Counted from the first letter of the stretch, positions 1 through 7,507 are shown. The stretch is 64,000 bases of DNA from Candidatus Aenigmatarchaeota archaeon (GCA_017610225.1 JAFCCM010000004.1:1-64000); one strand, 5' to 3'. Numbers and translations: made by a program. Notes: generated from the sequence alone by a model not told the origin.

Positions 1-63
1 GGAATCGAACCTACCTATTACGCATTAACAGTGCGTCTCGTATCACCTTGACCGACATCCTGG
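1..63 (-). tRNA. tRNA-Asn (anticodon GTT), 3' end cut by window edge
   Basis: On the minus strand the anticodon arm (positions 36 to 20) has stem ACGCA/TGCGT and the seven-base loop CTGTTAA, giving anticodon GTT. A five-base variable region and the T arm (GTAGG, loop TTCGATT) follow. The acceptor 3' strand lies outside the window and the D arm is weak, so the 5' end is good to a base or two. It heads a run of four tRNAs with small genes between them. Confidence 0.85.
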
Positions 64-76
64 TATATATTTACTT

Positions 77-439
77 TTACGGGCCTAGATAAATAGGAAA
101 TTCTGCTTCTCCCTTATCGATCTTATCCTTGATATTTTTTAATATATGAAGCCACAGAATATCTTCAGATTTAACTTGTTTTATCCTGATACTTCCGGGT
201 AAAATATCTTTCCATTTTTTTTTCATTTTATTAACAAACTTTTGAGCATCTTTAAAAAATATAAACTCTTCATCTATTTCAAAAGGATCGACAATTTTGC
301 AAGTTCCTATTTCTCCTGAAACAGAATGCCCACTTATAATATAAACATCCTTAACTTCACTAAGAGGTTTTAAATTATTCCAATTTATATCAGAATATTT
401 TTCAAATTCCTCAAGAAATTCTTTTTTATTTTTAAACAT
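77..439 (-). CDS. Hypothetical protein, 120 aa
   Basis: Not recognised. A soluble mixed-charge protein with a lysine-rich helical middle and a C-terminus ending in YLGP. The ATG is preceded by a GGAAAAAAG ribosome site placed directly after the CCA end of the adjoining tRNA-Thr, so the tRNA and this gene probably share one transcript. Confidence 0.7.
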   Translation of the reverse strand: MFKNKKEFLEEFEKYSDINWNNLKPLSEVKDVYIISGHSVSGEIGTCKIVDPFEIDEEFIFFKDAQKFVNKMKKKWKDILPGSIRIKQVKSEDILWLHILKNIKDKIDKGEAEFPIYLGP

Positions 440-452
440 ATTTCTTTTTTCC

Positions 453-529
453 TGGAGCCACTAATAGGTCTTGAGCCTATATCTATACTTTACCGAAGCA
501 TCGCTCTCACCGTTTTAAGCTATAGCGGC
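453..529 (-). tRNA. tRNA-Thr (anticodon GGT)
   Basis: A complete cloverleaf reads on the minus strand: acceptor GCCGCTA/TAGTGGC (one G-U pair), D stem GCTT/GAGC, anticodon stem ATGCT/AGTAT with loop TCGGTAA, T stem ATAGG/CCTAT and an encoded CCA. Position 33 is C instead of the near-universal U, and the T loop CTCAAGA is atypical. The acceptor 5' strand overlaps the last 15 bases of the next gene upstream. Confidence 0.8.
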
Positions 530-703
530 ATTTAACATTTTATCTATCTTCTTTCCAGCTTTAGTTTCGCAAAATTTACATCTATGTCTATATTGTATCG
601 GAAAACCACCAAATATCATTTGATTCATACTTAATGATACAACGGTAGCGGTCTCTTCGCCACAATCATCACATTTTCTAACATTATCAATAATTTTCAT
701 CAT
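515..703 (-). CDS. Small zinc-binding protein, 62 aa
   Basis: Two CxxC pairs (CDDC near residue 11, CKFC near residue 44) predict one zinc site. The start is the ATG-ATG pair at 703; a TTG-GTG-GTG extension upstream is less likely. The 3' end runs 15 bases into tRNA-Thr, so tRNA processing would cut this message. Function unknown. Confidence 0.6.
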   Translation of the reverse strand: MMKIIDNVRKCDDCGEETATVVSLSMNQMIFGGFPIQYRHRCKFCETKAGKKIDKMLNAAIA

Positions 704-738
704 CACCACCAATTTCCATTACTTAAAAACTATTTAAA

Positions 739-990
739 CTATAACAGCAATTTATTTTCCAAAGCTTCAGGTGAAACTTTCGATTCAATCTGTAACTGTA
801 CTCCTATCTCTTTTTTTTCTTTCGATGGATTTTCTTTATCTAAAATTGTTAGACAGCCTATAACCAATATAATTCCACCAACTAAACCTATTAAAAAAGC
901 AGTTTCTCCATTTTCATGCCATCTTTTTACATATGACATAATTGCCAAACAAATAAGCAAAAAACCTACAATAATCGGTACAAGTATCAT
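739..990 (-). CDS. Small membrane protein, 83 aa
   Basis: Two hydrophobic segments (about residues 2-19 and 31-48) separated by a short charged loop, then a charged cytoplasmic-type tail. The start has an AAAGGA ribosome site. It lies between tRNA-Thr and tRNA-Arg. No family recognised. Confidence 0.65.
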   Translation of the reverse strand: MILVPIIVGFLLICLAIMSYVKRWHENGETAFLIGLVGGIILVIGCLTILDKENPSKEKKEIGVQLQIESKVSPEALENKLLL

Positions 991-1010
991 GTTTTATCCT
1001 TTCAAAAAAT

Positions 1011-1087
1011 TGGTATGCCTGAAGGGATTCGAACCCCCAACTTTTTGCTTAGAAGGCAAAATTTCTATCCAGTTGAATTACAGGCAC
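1011..1087 (-). tRNA. tRNA-Arg (anticodon TCT)
   Basis: Acceptor GTGCCTG/CAGGCAT, anticodon stem TTTGC/GCAAA with loop CTTCTAA (anticodon TCT, reading AGA), T arm with the canonical loop TTCGAAT and an encoded ACCA end. AGA is expected to be a heavily used arginine codon in so AT-rich a genome, which fits the usual reason for phage-borne tRNAs. Confidence 0.92.
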
Positions 1088-1103
1088 ATATTTACTTTTA
1101 TTT

Positions 1104-1427
1104 TTACTTTCCTAATAAAAACTTTCTTATTCCTTCAACAACAATTTTTCTCCCAATATTAGATTCAGCGTCTATAAACTCTTTAATTGCGGCATACGGA
1201 AAGCATATCATATCATCTTCCCATCCAGGTGGTATTTCTCCTATGATCTGGAAGCATATATTCTCTTCGAAAAACTTTTTTGATTTTTCTTCATCAAATT
1301 CTGAATCTTTTCTTCCCTTATGCAAATTGTCAATAAACTCTTCAAAGGTTTTTAATATTTGAACCCTTGTTTTTGTAGCTTCCCACATATACTCCGAAAA
1401 TCGTTCAGCTTTTTCTAAATTCGTCAT
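1104..1427 (-). CDS. Hypothetical protein, 107 aa
   Basis: Mostly helical and acidic, no Cys pairs, no membrane segment and no family recognised. An AAGGGA ribosome site lies upstream of the ATG. It sits between tRNA-Arg and tRNA-Ser on what looks like one transcript. Confidence 0.7.
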   Translation of the reverse strand: MTNLEKAERFSEYMWEATKTRVQILKTFEEFIDNLHKGRKDSEFDEEKSKKFFEENICFQIIGEIPPGWEDDMICFPYAAIKEFIDAESNIGRKIVVEGIRKFLLGK

Positions 1428-1443
1428 AAGAAATCCCTTCTTT

Positions 1444-1532
1444 TGGCGGAAGGACTAGGAATCGGACCTAGAAAAGCCATCTCTGACTTTACGGTTTAGC
1501 AAACCGCTCATTTACCATTAATGTACCCTTCC
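1444..1532 (-). tRNA. tRNA-Ser (anticodon GCT)
   Basis: A class II tRNA with a long variable arm. Acceptor GGAAGGG/TCCTTCC, anticodon stem GCGGT/ACCGT, loop TTGCTAA (anticodon GCT, reading AGC/AGT), T stem CTAGG/CCTAG, discriminator G and encoded CCA. It is the first tRNA after the promoter at 1546-1573. Confidence 0.92.
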
Positions 1533-1545
1533 ATTCTGGAAAACT

Positions 1546-1573
1546 ATTATACCGTTTTCCAGGTGAGATACAA
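1546..1573 (-). promoter_or_regulatory. Promoter of the tRNA cluster
   Basis: Minus-strand -10 TATAAT and -35 TTGTAT with a 16-base spacer, close to the TTGCAA-N16-TATAAT pattern repeated across the window. It lies 14 bases upstream of tRNA-Ser. Confidence 0.6.
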
Positions 1574-1582
1574 CATTATTTT

Positions 1583-1810
1583 TTAGGAATTATGCAAATT
1601 AACAGTTATCTTGCTCGTAATTTCTCTACCAAGAGCCAAACGACTATCAAATACTGAAATAACCATTGGGCCTTGACTTTGATTACTTATTACAGTTAGC
1701 TGAGAACCTTTATGAATCCCCATTGCAACTAATTTTTGATTCATTTTTTTACCACAGTTAAAACAAACGATAGTTAAAATATCACCATCTTTTGCTTCAT
1801 AAAGAATCAT
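1583..1810 (-). CDS. FeoA-like (SH3-fold) domain protein, 75 aa
   Basis: The whole protein resembles a FeoA domain: a central LVAMGIHKGSQLTV segment, then GPMVISV and LALGREI before the last strand, as in the family pattern (L-x-x-M-G-x-x-x-G ... GP ... ALGR). In bacteria FeoA assists the FeoB ferrous-iron transporter, and the same fold is the C-terminal SH3 of DtxR-type repressors. No feoB is present, so a role in iron uptake is unproven. A CFNC pair near residue 16 is an unusual addition. Confidence 0.65.
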   Translation of the reverse strand: MILYEAKDGDILTIVCFNCGKKMNQKLVAMGIHKGSQLTVISNQSQGPMVISVFDSRLALGREITSKITVNLHNS

Positions 1811-1811
1811 A

Positions 1812-2132
1812 TTATTCGTTTTTATCTTCCTTTATTTCGGTTTCTTCCTTTTTTTCTAACTCTGCTAATTCATTAGCTGATTTTATCAGGTGTTCAAAAT
1901 CCGTAAAGTATCCATCCGTTTCCAACATAACCAACCGTTCCGCTCTAATCAATGCTGCAAGCTCTGTATATTTTTCCATACATTCACTTTCCGCTTCAGC
2001 CATATGACCTATTGCATACCAAAAATGAATAGGATAATCTCCAGTCGCAAACTCTTCAAGTAAAATATTTGCTTGGCTTAAATGTTTTCTTACACAATCT
2101 AGACAAACTTTTCTAATTTTGATATCCTCCAA
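1812..2132 (-). CDS. Hypothetical protein, 106 aa, CxxC near N-terminus
   Basis: Helical and acidic, with CLDC at about residues 10-13 followed by RKHLSQA and a conserved-looking AIGHMAEAE stretch. The C-terminus is strongly charged. No ATG is available near the N-terminus; the best start is TTG at 2132 with AAGG upstream. It follows the RadA-like gene. Function unknown. Confidence 0.65.
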   Translation of the reverse strand: MEDIKIRKVCLDCVRKHLSQANILLEEFATGDYPIHFWYAIGHMAEAESECMEKYTELAALIRAERLVMLETDGYFTDFEHLIKSANELAELEKKEETEIKEDKNE

Positions 2133-2142
2133 TTATACTGCC

Positions 2143-2955
2143 TTATAGACTTTCCATATATCGGCAGATACCTTTAAAAACTTTATCAAAAAAACCACCA
2201 ATTGGCTTTTCATTGGCAGATACAACATTATTATTAACCTCATTTCTAATACTTGAACAAGCTTCTACAATACCATAAGATTCGTGGTGAAACGCAACAT
2301 ATCCGCCACTCTGCCCATATCTATTCTTATCTATAATAATATAGAAAACTCCTGGAATAGGTTCATAATTATAAATTATTCCATTTATATTTTCTTTTGA
2401 AGCAGCATGAGGTTTTAAGTGGCAAACAACATCAACAAGATGAGTAATATCAGTATTTCCCTTTGTTTTGCCATCTTTTCCAAGGTGTCCAATTAAAATA
2501 GCATGAGCATTTATATCTTCAACAGACTGTTTAAACTTACCCATAATATCTCTTATTTTAGTGCGAGAATCAAATCCTTGAATCATATTTAAACTATCAG
2601 TAATAACTAAATCTGGAACGTAAGTATATAGTGCTGCGATTTGTTCCTCTATCGTACTATAATTACTAACGAGATATTCATCTTCACTAGTAATTTTCCC
2701 TTTAATCCAATTCTTGAATTCGCTTGGACTAACTTCGTTTTGGAAAACCAAAACCCTTAGCCCATTGTTATTTATAAACTTAGAAATCTCTATTGTAAGC
2801 CTGCTCTTTCCAACACCAGGAGCGCCAGACCAAATAGAAACTCTGCCCCTTGGTAATCCCCCTCCATAGATTGTATCAAGGTGAGGAATACCAGTATTTA
2901 TTCTTGTAACTTCTTTAGATTCTACCTCAGATATTTTATATACTCCATCATGCAT
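2143..2955 (-). CDS. RadA/Sms-like RecA-superfamily ATPase, 270 aa
   Basis: A single RecA-type ATPase core. Walker A SGAPGVGKS is near residues 44-52 and a Walker B-like segment, DLVITDSLN, is near residue 115. Towards the C-terminus are GHLGKDGKTKG and DKNRYGQSG, matching the RadA GHVTKEG and KNRFG signatures. Bacterial RadA remodels recombination intermediates and drives branch migration. This protein lacks the N-terminal zinc finger and the C-terminal Lon-like domain, so it is a minimal RadA or a DnaB-related phage ATPase; the KNRYG motif favours RadA. Confidence 0.8.
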   Translation of the reverse strand: MHDGVYKISEVESKEVTRINTGIPHLDTIYGGGLPRGRVSIWSGAPGVGKSRLTIEISKFINNNGLRVLVFQNEVSPSEFKNWIKGKITSEDEYLVSNYSTIEEQIAALYTYVPDLVITDSLNMIQGFDSRTKIRDIMGKFKQSVEDINAHAILIGHLGKDGKTKGNTDITHLVDVVCHLKPHAASKENINGIIYNYEPIPGVFYIIIDKNRYGQSGGYVAFHHESYGIVEACSSIRNEVNNNVVSANEKPIGGFFDKVFKGICRYMESL

Positions 2956-2981
2956 AATCTTTACACTTCCCTTCCCACTTT

Positions 2982-3569
2982 TTAGGTGGTTTTCTTTTGT
3001 CTTCGCATTTCGTTTATGGGTTTCACGGATTCATAATCTTTGAATTTAGTACATAATTCAAATTTTGGCAAACCGCTAGTATCTTTATAAATATGAACCG
3101 CAGAAAATAACTGTCTCAATTTTTCCCCGAAAGGATGAAAACCTGATATTCTTTGTAAAATATTAGCATTTTCAATAATTCTTCCATTTATGTCTCTCCC
3201 GCTCAACATATTTCTAGGTTTTCGATTAGAAAAAACTTCCCATAGATTTTTATTTTTTCCATTAACTTCAGATGACATAGTAGATTTCATAGAATGTTTT
3301 ACATCTTTAAAACTATGATCCTTATTTATTCCCAAATCAATAAGAGCTTGAACAAAAGCATAATATAATCCGCCTTTCCTATATGGATTATGAAATATTT
3401 TATCCTTCTTAAACTTAGCTCTAAGTTCTTTCGCGTGGTCATCATCCATATGATATCTTCTAGGTTTCTTTAGATTCCCTCTATTTGTATTAATTATTTT
3501 CTTTCTTTCTTTTTCCGGTTTTGTTGCTTCAGACTTAATACTTACATAACTTTCTATTTTATTCTGCAT
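2982..3569 (-). CDS. Hypothetical basic protein, 195 aa
   Basis: Not recognised. Very rich in Lys and Arg, with a disordered basic N-terminal third, which suggests nucleic-acid binding. The start is the ATG at 3569, behind a strong AAGGAGG. The frame is open further upstream, but that part overlaps the promoter and leader. A leader of about 120 bases with a perfect hairpin precedes the gene. Confidence 0.7.
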   Translation of the reverse strand: MQNKIESYVSIKSEATKPEKERKKIINTNRGNLKKPRRYHMDDDHAKELRAKFKKDKIFHNPYRKGGLYYAFVQALIDLGINKDHSFKDVKHSMKSTMSSEVNGKNKNLWEVFSNRKPRNMLSGRDINGRIIENANILQRISGFHPFGEKLRQLFSAVHIYKDTSGLPKFELCTKFKDYESVKPINEMRRQKKTT

Positions 3570-3606
3570 AAAAATAAATCCTCCTTGCCCTCTCAATATA
3601 ACATAT

Positions 3607-3627
3607 CTTCGTTCTTTATGAACGAAG
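3607..3627 (-). promoter_or_regulatory. Leader hairpin
   Basis: A perfect 8-bp inverted repeat (CTTCGTTC/GAACGAAG) around a 5-base loop, lying in the leader between the promoter at 3699-3727 and the gene starting at 3569. No T-run follows, so it is not a terminator. It could stabilise the message or bind a protein. A weaker stem, CAGAG/CTCTG, lies at 3672-3687. Confidence 0.45.
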
Positions 3628-3698
3628 TTTTTCGTTTCAACTTCTCTACGCCGATTGTCAAAGAACCTTTTCAGAGTACTTGCTCTGAATACTACTTT

Positions 3699-3727
3699 AT
3701 TATACCACACTTCTCAAAAAAAAGCAA
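3699..3727 (-). promoter_or_regulatory. Promoter for the 2982-3569 gene
   Basis: Minus-strand -10 TATAAT (3699-3704) and -35 TTGCTT (3722-3727), spacer 17. It gives the basic-protein gene a leader of about 120 bases. Confidence 0.65.
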
Positions 3728-3763
3728 GGGGAGAATTTTTCTCTCCAAATTTTATTAAGGATA

Positions 3764-4179
3764 GTAGGTGAAAGCCTCCACCACCTTGCAATACATTATT
3801 ACATAACAAAGCCGACTTTTATTAAAAAGCAACGTTTTTCTTATCAAAAACTCGGTTTTTCAATAAAAACCTTAAGCTAGGCTGTAGCACGACTAGTCAA
3901 GCACACCAGCTTAACAATTTTATTGAAAAATCATAAGTACTTCAAAAACAAAGACTTACAATTTTACCCTGGCTAGTCTCCCAGACATTAGTGTTATAAG
4001 GCAACTTCTGACTAAGATTGATTGAAAAACCGCATTTTTAGTTCAAAAACTAAGGTATTTTTCAATAAATAACTTCTGGGCGAAACCTGCCAACCTGGTT
4101 CTCTGTCTAGTTCTCTGTCTAGTTCTCTGTCAAGCAACATCTTATATGCTCCAAGTTGGATTTGCTTACTTTCACCTGC
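3764..4179. ncRNA. Candidate large structured RNA
   Basis: This stretch of a gene-free block of nearly 800 bases (3570-4357) is closed by an 11-bp pairing between 3764-3774 (GTAGGTGAAAG) and 4169-4179. Inside are a perfect 13-bp helix (3856-3868 with 3918-3930) enclosing a 7-bp helix (3872-3878 with 3908-3914), and a 9-bp helix (4021-4029 with 4058-4066) enclosing TTAGTT/AACTAA. There is no plausible ORF. The single U-G pair in the closing stem, and the T-run after the repeat at 4251-4328, favour plus-strand transcription. A minus-strand hairpin with a T-run at 3715-3745 argues the other way. Size, phage setting and nearby tRNAs recall the GOLLD and ROOL RNA classes, but no class can be assigned by eye. 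Confidence 0.5.
4098..4133. repeat. Three tandem 12-bp repeats
   Basis: GTTCTCTGTCTA is repeated three times head to tail; the last copy ends in AA instead of TA. The repeats lie inside the candidate structured RNA, between the second helix pair and the closing stem, where they could form repeated single-stranded binding sites. Confidence 0.8.
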
Positions 4180-4250
4180 AATTCAACCCTAATTACTTTC
4201 AATACAACAAGAGATTGAATTCTAATCTCTTTTATAATGTCATAGATGCG

Positions 4251-4328
4251 AAAAGCACCTGATTTCCTTTTTCCTCAATTTTTGGCAAAATATAAAACAG
4301 TTTGAGCATCCTTTTCAGGTGCTTTTTT
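4251..4328 (+). terminator. Long inverted repeat with T-run, possible terminator
   Basis: AAAAGCACCTGA (4251-4262) pairs perfectly with 4315-4326, followed by more T to 4328 on the plus strand. The 52-base loop can fold further (CTCAA/TTGAG). A loop that long is unusual for an intrinsic terminator, so this may be another helix of the structured RNA. On the minus strand the same repeat is followed by only four T. Confidence 0.35.
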
Positions 4329-4357
4329 ACTCCTGTTCCACCTGAAAAATTTCGAAA

Positions 4358-4570
4358 TTATTTATTACTAGCTGAATTAAACGGGATTTGAATTGAAATA
4401 GCATTCGCGCTTGAATACGTTTTTGATTCTTCTTTCACTTGCCAAAAAAGTAGACCTGCCAAACAAAGAATAATAATTGATATACTGAGTCCTGAAATTA
4501 TCCAACTGATTTTGGAATAATTTTCCTTTGGACCTAAGAAACTAAGAATTTTTGATATCGATAGATTCAT
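4358..4570 (-). CDS. Small single-span membrane protein, 70 aa
   Basis: One clear transmembrane segment (about residues 24-46) between a polar N-terminus and a short tail. Not recognised. It is the last gene before the structured-RNA block. Confidence 0.6.
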   Translation of the reverse strand: MNLSISKILSFLGPKENYSKISWIISGLSISIIILCLAGLLFWQVKEESKTYSSANAISIQIPFNSASNK

Positions 4571-4687
4571 ATTATTACCTATCCATTTAAATTAAAAAGT
4601 TATAATAAAAAATCCTTTTTATTTTTAAAAAATTTTCTGGAATCTTTTATAGACTCCAAGAAATATACTTTATTCATATATATCGTT

Positions 4688-4801
4688 TTACTTGATCCTA
4701 ATATCTTCTGATTTTTCCAATATCATTTTATTATATTTTTTTATATCATCTACTAAATTATATCCAGCTAGTATTTCCCCTGCGCCGTTTACTTTATTCA
4801 T
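4688..4801 (-). CDS. Small protein, 37 aa
   Basis: ATG at 4801 overlaps the stop of the upstream 143-aa gene (ATGAATAA), so it is probably translated by coupling. The peptide is charged and helical, ending in EDIRIK. No family recognised. Confidence 0.5.
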   Translation of the reverse strand: MNKVNGAGEILAGYNLVDDIKKYNKMILEKSEDIRIK

Positions 4802-5225
4802 TCCATTTTACAAGAGTATCTTCATAATCTATTTCATCCACAATTTTTTTTAAAATATCTGGTTCTTCTACAGAAGCATCCTCTTTTTTATTCTCTTTTT
4901 TGCATACTTGATCAGTCATATCTTTAGCATTATCTACTGCTGGAATAATTCCCTCAACAAACGTATCAATATCATCAAGAATATAATCTACTTCATCCAT
5001 GGTAATCTGTTTCTCTTCAGAAGCATCTTTCTTTTCTTTAGATACATTTTTCTTTGCTTTTTTAAGAATTTTCGCTATCTCTTTTAACTTCTTGGCAATA
5101 TCTGATATATTCTTTGTAATATGATCTGTCTTTTTTACTACTGTTATTGATTTTTTCATATTTTTTTCAAGTCCTTTCCATTTATAAGAATACCATTCTT
5201 CTTTTGATTCAGATGTATAAGCCAT
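4794..5225 (-). CDS. Lysine-rich coiled-coil protein, 143 aa
   Basis: Nearly all helix, with long Lys/Glu heptad-like runs (residues 20-75) and an acidic C-terminal half. It has an AAGGAG ribosome site. It lies directly downstream of the 394-aa zinc protein and is probably co-transcribed from the promoter at 6500-6527. Function unknown. Confidence 0.7.
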   Translation of the reverse strand: MAYTSESKEEWYSYKWKGLEKNMKKSITVVKKTDHITKNISDIAKKLKEIAKILKKAKKNVSKEKKDASEEKQITMDEVDYILDDIDTFVEGIIPAVDNAKDMTDQVCKKENKKEDASVEEPDILKKIVDEIDYEDTLVKWNE

Positions 5226-5235
5226 TTTCTTCTCC

Positions 5236-6420
5236 TTATCCCAATGGAAGTCCTGAAAGATAACCTGTATCAGTGCCAGATATATTTTTTATTCCACCTT
5301 TTTCTACAATTTCTCTGAACTGAGGCTCAAATACAAAATAAAGCCTAATTAGTGCTGTCTCTTTTTCGCACCACCCATCCAATGCAAGAGGATCAACAGA
5401 AAGGCTTTGGTTTATCCTAGCTCCTCCACCTACAGAAACCTCTTTCTGTGATAGAGATATACTACTAGATGTTTTGGTTTCATACTTTAAAGAACTTCTT
5501 TTGGGTTCAACCATATTTTCTGCAATTGACCTTAAATATTTTTTGGAGCTATTCAGGTGTTGAACAGAACAAAAAGCTTCTCTCTCATGGGGAGCAGTCT
5601 TTGATCCATCTCCATCATCGATACTATTCATTATTTCTTCAGCATCATCATAATGGTTTGAACTAAGTCCTTTTACAGCCGAACCACCAGCACCATAACC
5701 ACCAGCACCATACTTCATATTATCCATATAAGCATTATTCTTCCAAGCCCAAGCTCCAGAACCAATAAGTATATTGCCCCTAGATTCATTCGGTGGTGTA
5801 ATATTCCTTTGAACTTTGGTACGGTAGAAAACGAAACCAAAGGCTGGAACTGTATTTTCTTTTCCAATAACAAGAGATGCTATATCCCTCTTCTCATCCT
5901 CAGTAAAAAAGAACTGTCGAACTGAACCATTTGAAGAACGAAAACCGTCCCACCATAAGGTATCAGGATAACAAACATAATTCTGAGGAGGCCATTTATA
6001 ATCACATTTCTCACAATATCTATCATGACCAAAATCGATACCATGTATTGGACATTTATTTATATATTGCTCCATTCCAATATGGTCAATCTTTTGTCCA
6101 GTAATTGGATTCATGCCCTTAACAGATGGTATAATAGCCGTATTGTAGCGATCATTCATCGTCCAATTAAACCATAACCCTTTTTCTGTATCTACTGGAC
6201 ATATATATGTTCCTGTAGCTCTAACCCAACTTTCAGGACATCCTGGCAATGCTGCAATAGGAAAGACATCAACTTTACTTCCTGGCGGAAGACCGTGAAG
6301 ACCATCTCCTTTTAGACGTTGAGCTTGCATTAAGCTTGCCTTTAATCCACCACATTCCATTTCTCTAACTATACTTTTTGTTTGTTTCTTTTCTGAAGCG
6401 ACTTGACTTGCATATGACAT
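5236..6420 (-). CDS. Unknown 394-aa protein with zinc-ribbon motif and Gly-rich segment
   Basis: The start is ATG at 6420 with GGGAG upstream; a GTG 18 bases earlier is less likely. Near residue 130 is a Cys/His cluster, CPIHG...YCEKC, typical of a zinc ribbon, and a Gly-rich stretch lies near residue 245. The same CP[IL]HxG..YC..C pattern occurs in the otherwise different protein at 25593-26543. It has its own promoter and a long leader, suggesting substantial expression. No family recognised; a structural role is possible but unsupported. Confidence 0.75.
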   Translation of the reverse strand: MSYASQVASEKKQTKSIVREMECGGLKASLMQAQRLKGDGLHGLPPGSKVDVFPIAALPGCPESWVRATGTYICPVDTEKGLWFNWTMNDRYNTAIIPSVKGMNPITGQKIDHIGMEQYINKCPIHGIDFGHDRYCEKCDYKWPPQNYVCYPDTLWWDGFRSSNGSVRQFFFTEDEKRDIASLVIGKENTVPAFGFVFYRTKVQRNITPPNESRGNILIGSGAWAWKNNAYMDNMKYGAGGYGAGGSAVKGLSSNHYDDAEEIMNSIDDGDGSKTAPHEREAFCSVQHLNSSKKYLRSIAENMVEPKRSSLKYETKTSSSISLSQKEVSVGGGARINQSLSVDPLALDGWCEKETALIRLYFVFEPQFREIVEKGGIKNISGTDTGYLSGLPLG

Positions 6421-6499
6421 ATTTACTCCCTTTTTCACTCACAAAACACTCGTTCACACAACATCCTATTCAGGAAACACTTCCCTTTTGAATTGCTCT

Positions 6500-6527
6500 A
6501 TTATACTTCGGATTTTTCGAATTGCAA
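6500..6527 (-). promoter_or_regulatory. Promoter for the 394-aa protein
   Basis: TTGCAA (6522-6527), 16-base spacer, TATAAT (6500-6505) on the minus strand, an exact match to the consensus of this window. Confidence 0.85.
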
Positions 6528-6546
6528 CTTTAATTTTCCAGAAAAA

Positions 6547-6813
6547 TTATAAAGAAGCCTTGATTTTTTCAATTTTAAATTCCAAATCATTGAAAGGAGT
6601 ATGATGCTGGTAAAAACTATATTCATTTTGAATATTACTATCTTTTAATTTATTATTTTCAAAATAATTATATGTTATCTTTATTGGACTGGAGTTAAAA
6701 GTAATAAAATCAACATGAGTTATCACGCAATAACCTGTAACACTATTTTTATAACTCAGGCTATTCCATTTAGAATCTATCTTAAGATATTTTCTCCATT
6801 CATGAATTTTCAT
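6547..6813 (-). CDS. Hypothetical protein, 88 aa, shared C-terminal helix
   Basis: The polar, aromatic-rich N-terminal part looks beta. The C-terminus, FKIEKIKASL, matches the end of the protein at 8747-8902 (FKIEKIKAAL), placing it in a family of small proteins in this region with a common terminal helix. The ribosome site is GAGGAA. Function unknown. Confidence 0.6.
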   Translation of the reverse strand: MKIHEWRKYLKIDSKWNSLSYKNSVTGYCVITHVDFITFNSSPIKITYNYFENNKLKDSNIQNEYSFYQHHTPFNDLEFKIEKIKASL

Positions 6814-6817
6814 ATTC

Positions 6818-7051
6818 TTATAAATTCCTCTTTATCTTTTCAACCATGCATCTAAGACTAGCTATTTTAGCATTCTCTTGATTTGAAAATTCAGCTTCAT
6901 ATTCCATAGTCCAATCAATATGACTATTTTTCATATATGCAGCCCAATTAACATAATTATTTGCCGTAGAAAAATTAGTTGATTTTCCAGTCTGCCTAGC
7001 AGCAGGAAGTATTTTAATAGTTTCTCCAGGTTTTGGTTGCCAGAAATTCAT
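6818..7051 (-). CDS. Hypothetical protein, 77 aa
   Basis: ATGA overlap with the gene upstream and a TAAAGGAG ribosome site support it. It ends in a basic helix, MVEKIKRNL, like its neighbours. PAARQTGKS resembles a P-loop only superficially; the protein is too short for an NTPase. Confidence 0.6.
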   Translation of the reverse strand: MNFWQPKPGETIKILPAARQTGKSTNFSTANNYVNWAAYMKNSHIDWTMEYEAEFSNQENAKIASLRCMVEKIKRNL

Positions 7052-7368
7052 ATTTTATATGTTAACTCCTTTATCTTTTCTGCTATATAAAACCACTTTC
7101 CATTAGGTGGATCTTTTTCACATAGTTTATTTCTGCAAACTTGCATCTTTGCAAACTGAGCATCTGTATCTTTTGCCATTTTCTCCAGTTTTCTCCTAAT
7201 GCACTTTGGCATCTTAATTATCTTATCCATAGTATATTTTCTAAAATTATTTCCATAATTGCGGACATAAACAACTCTTTCTTTTTTCCATATGCTATAG
7301 AAATTTTCTTCTATCTCATCAAACCAATATTCTACTATATACCAACTATTGTTTGGAAATTCATACAA
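7048..7368 (-). CDS. Hypothetical protein, 106 aa, uncertain start
   Basis: Trp- and Tyr-rich N-terminal part, then a basic helical part ending in AEKIKELTYKI. Only a TTG start is available at 7368. The frame stays open upstream, and a well-placed GAGGAATA-ATG at 7400 is out of frame with it, so the 5' end may carry a frameshift. It belongs to the local family of small proteins with terminal helices. Confidence 0.5.
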   Translation of the reverse strand: MYEFPNNSWYIVEYWFDEIEENFYSIWKKERVVYVRNYGNNFRKYTMDKIIKMPKCIRRKLEKMAKDTDAQFAKMQVCRNKLCEKDPPNGKWFYIAEKIKELTYKI

Positions 7369-7411
7369 TAAGATTTCGGTGCTAAGCCAACGATATTCAT
7401 TATTCCTCTTT

Positions 7412-7507
7412 TTAGGAAAAAATAAGAATCTTTTTTTTTATCATTAACGTATTTTTATACTTTTTTTCAAGTATTTTTTTCTTCTTATCACCAACAAGCA
7501 TTCTCAT
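7412..7507 (-). CDS. Possible small basic peptide, 31 aa
   Basis: ATG at 7507 overlaps the stop of the 36-codon frame upstream (ATGA). The peptide is very Lys-rich. With no ribosome site and no family, it may be a remnant of a decayed gene. Confidence 0.3.
   Translation of the reverse strand: MRMLVGDKKKKILEKKYKNTLMIKKKILIFS

Noticed and set aside
1015..1362. Plus-strand open frames over tRNA-Arg and similar frames across the window
   Set aside because: They are antisense to supported minus-strand genes or tRNAs, lack ribosome sites and have biased Phe/Ser/Leu-rich composition typical of the complement of AT-rich coding DNA.
6818..7051. P-loop-like ARQTGKS in a 77-aa protein
   Set aside because: The protein is too short for an NTPase and lacks a Walker B; the match is by chance.
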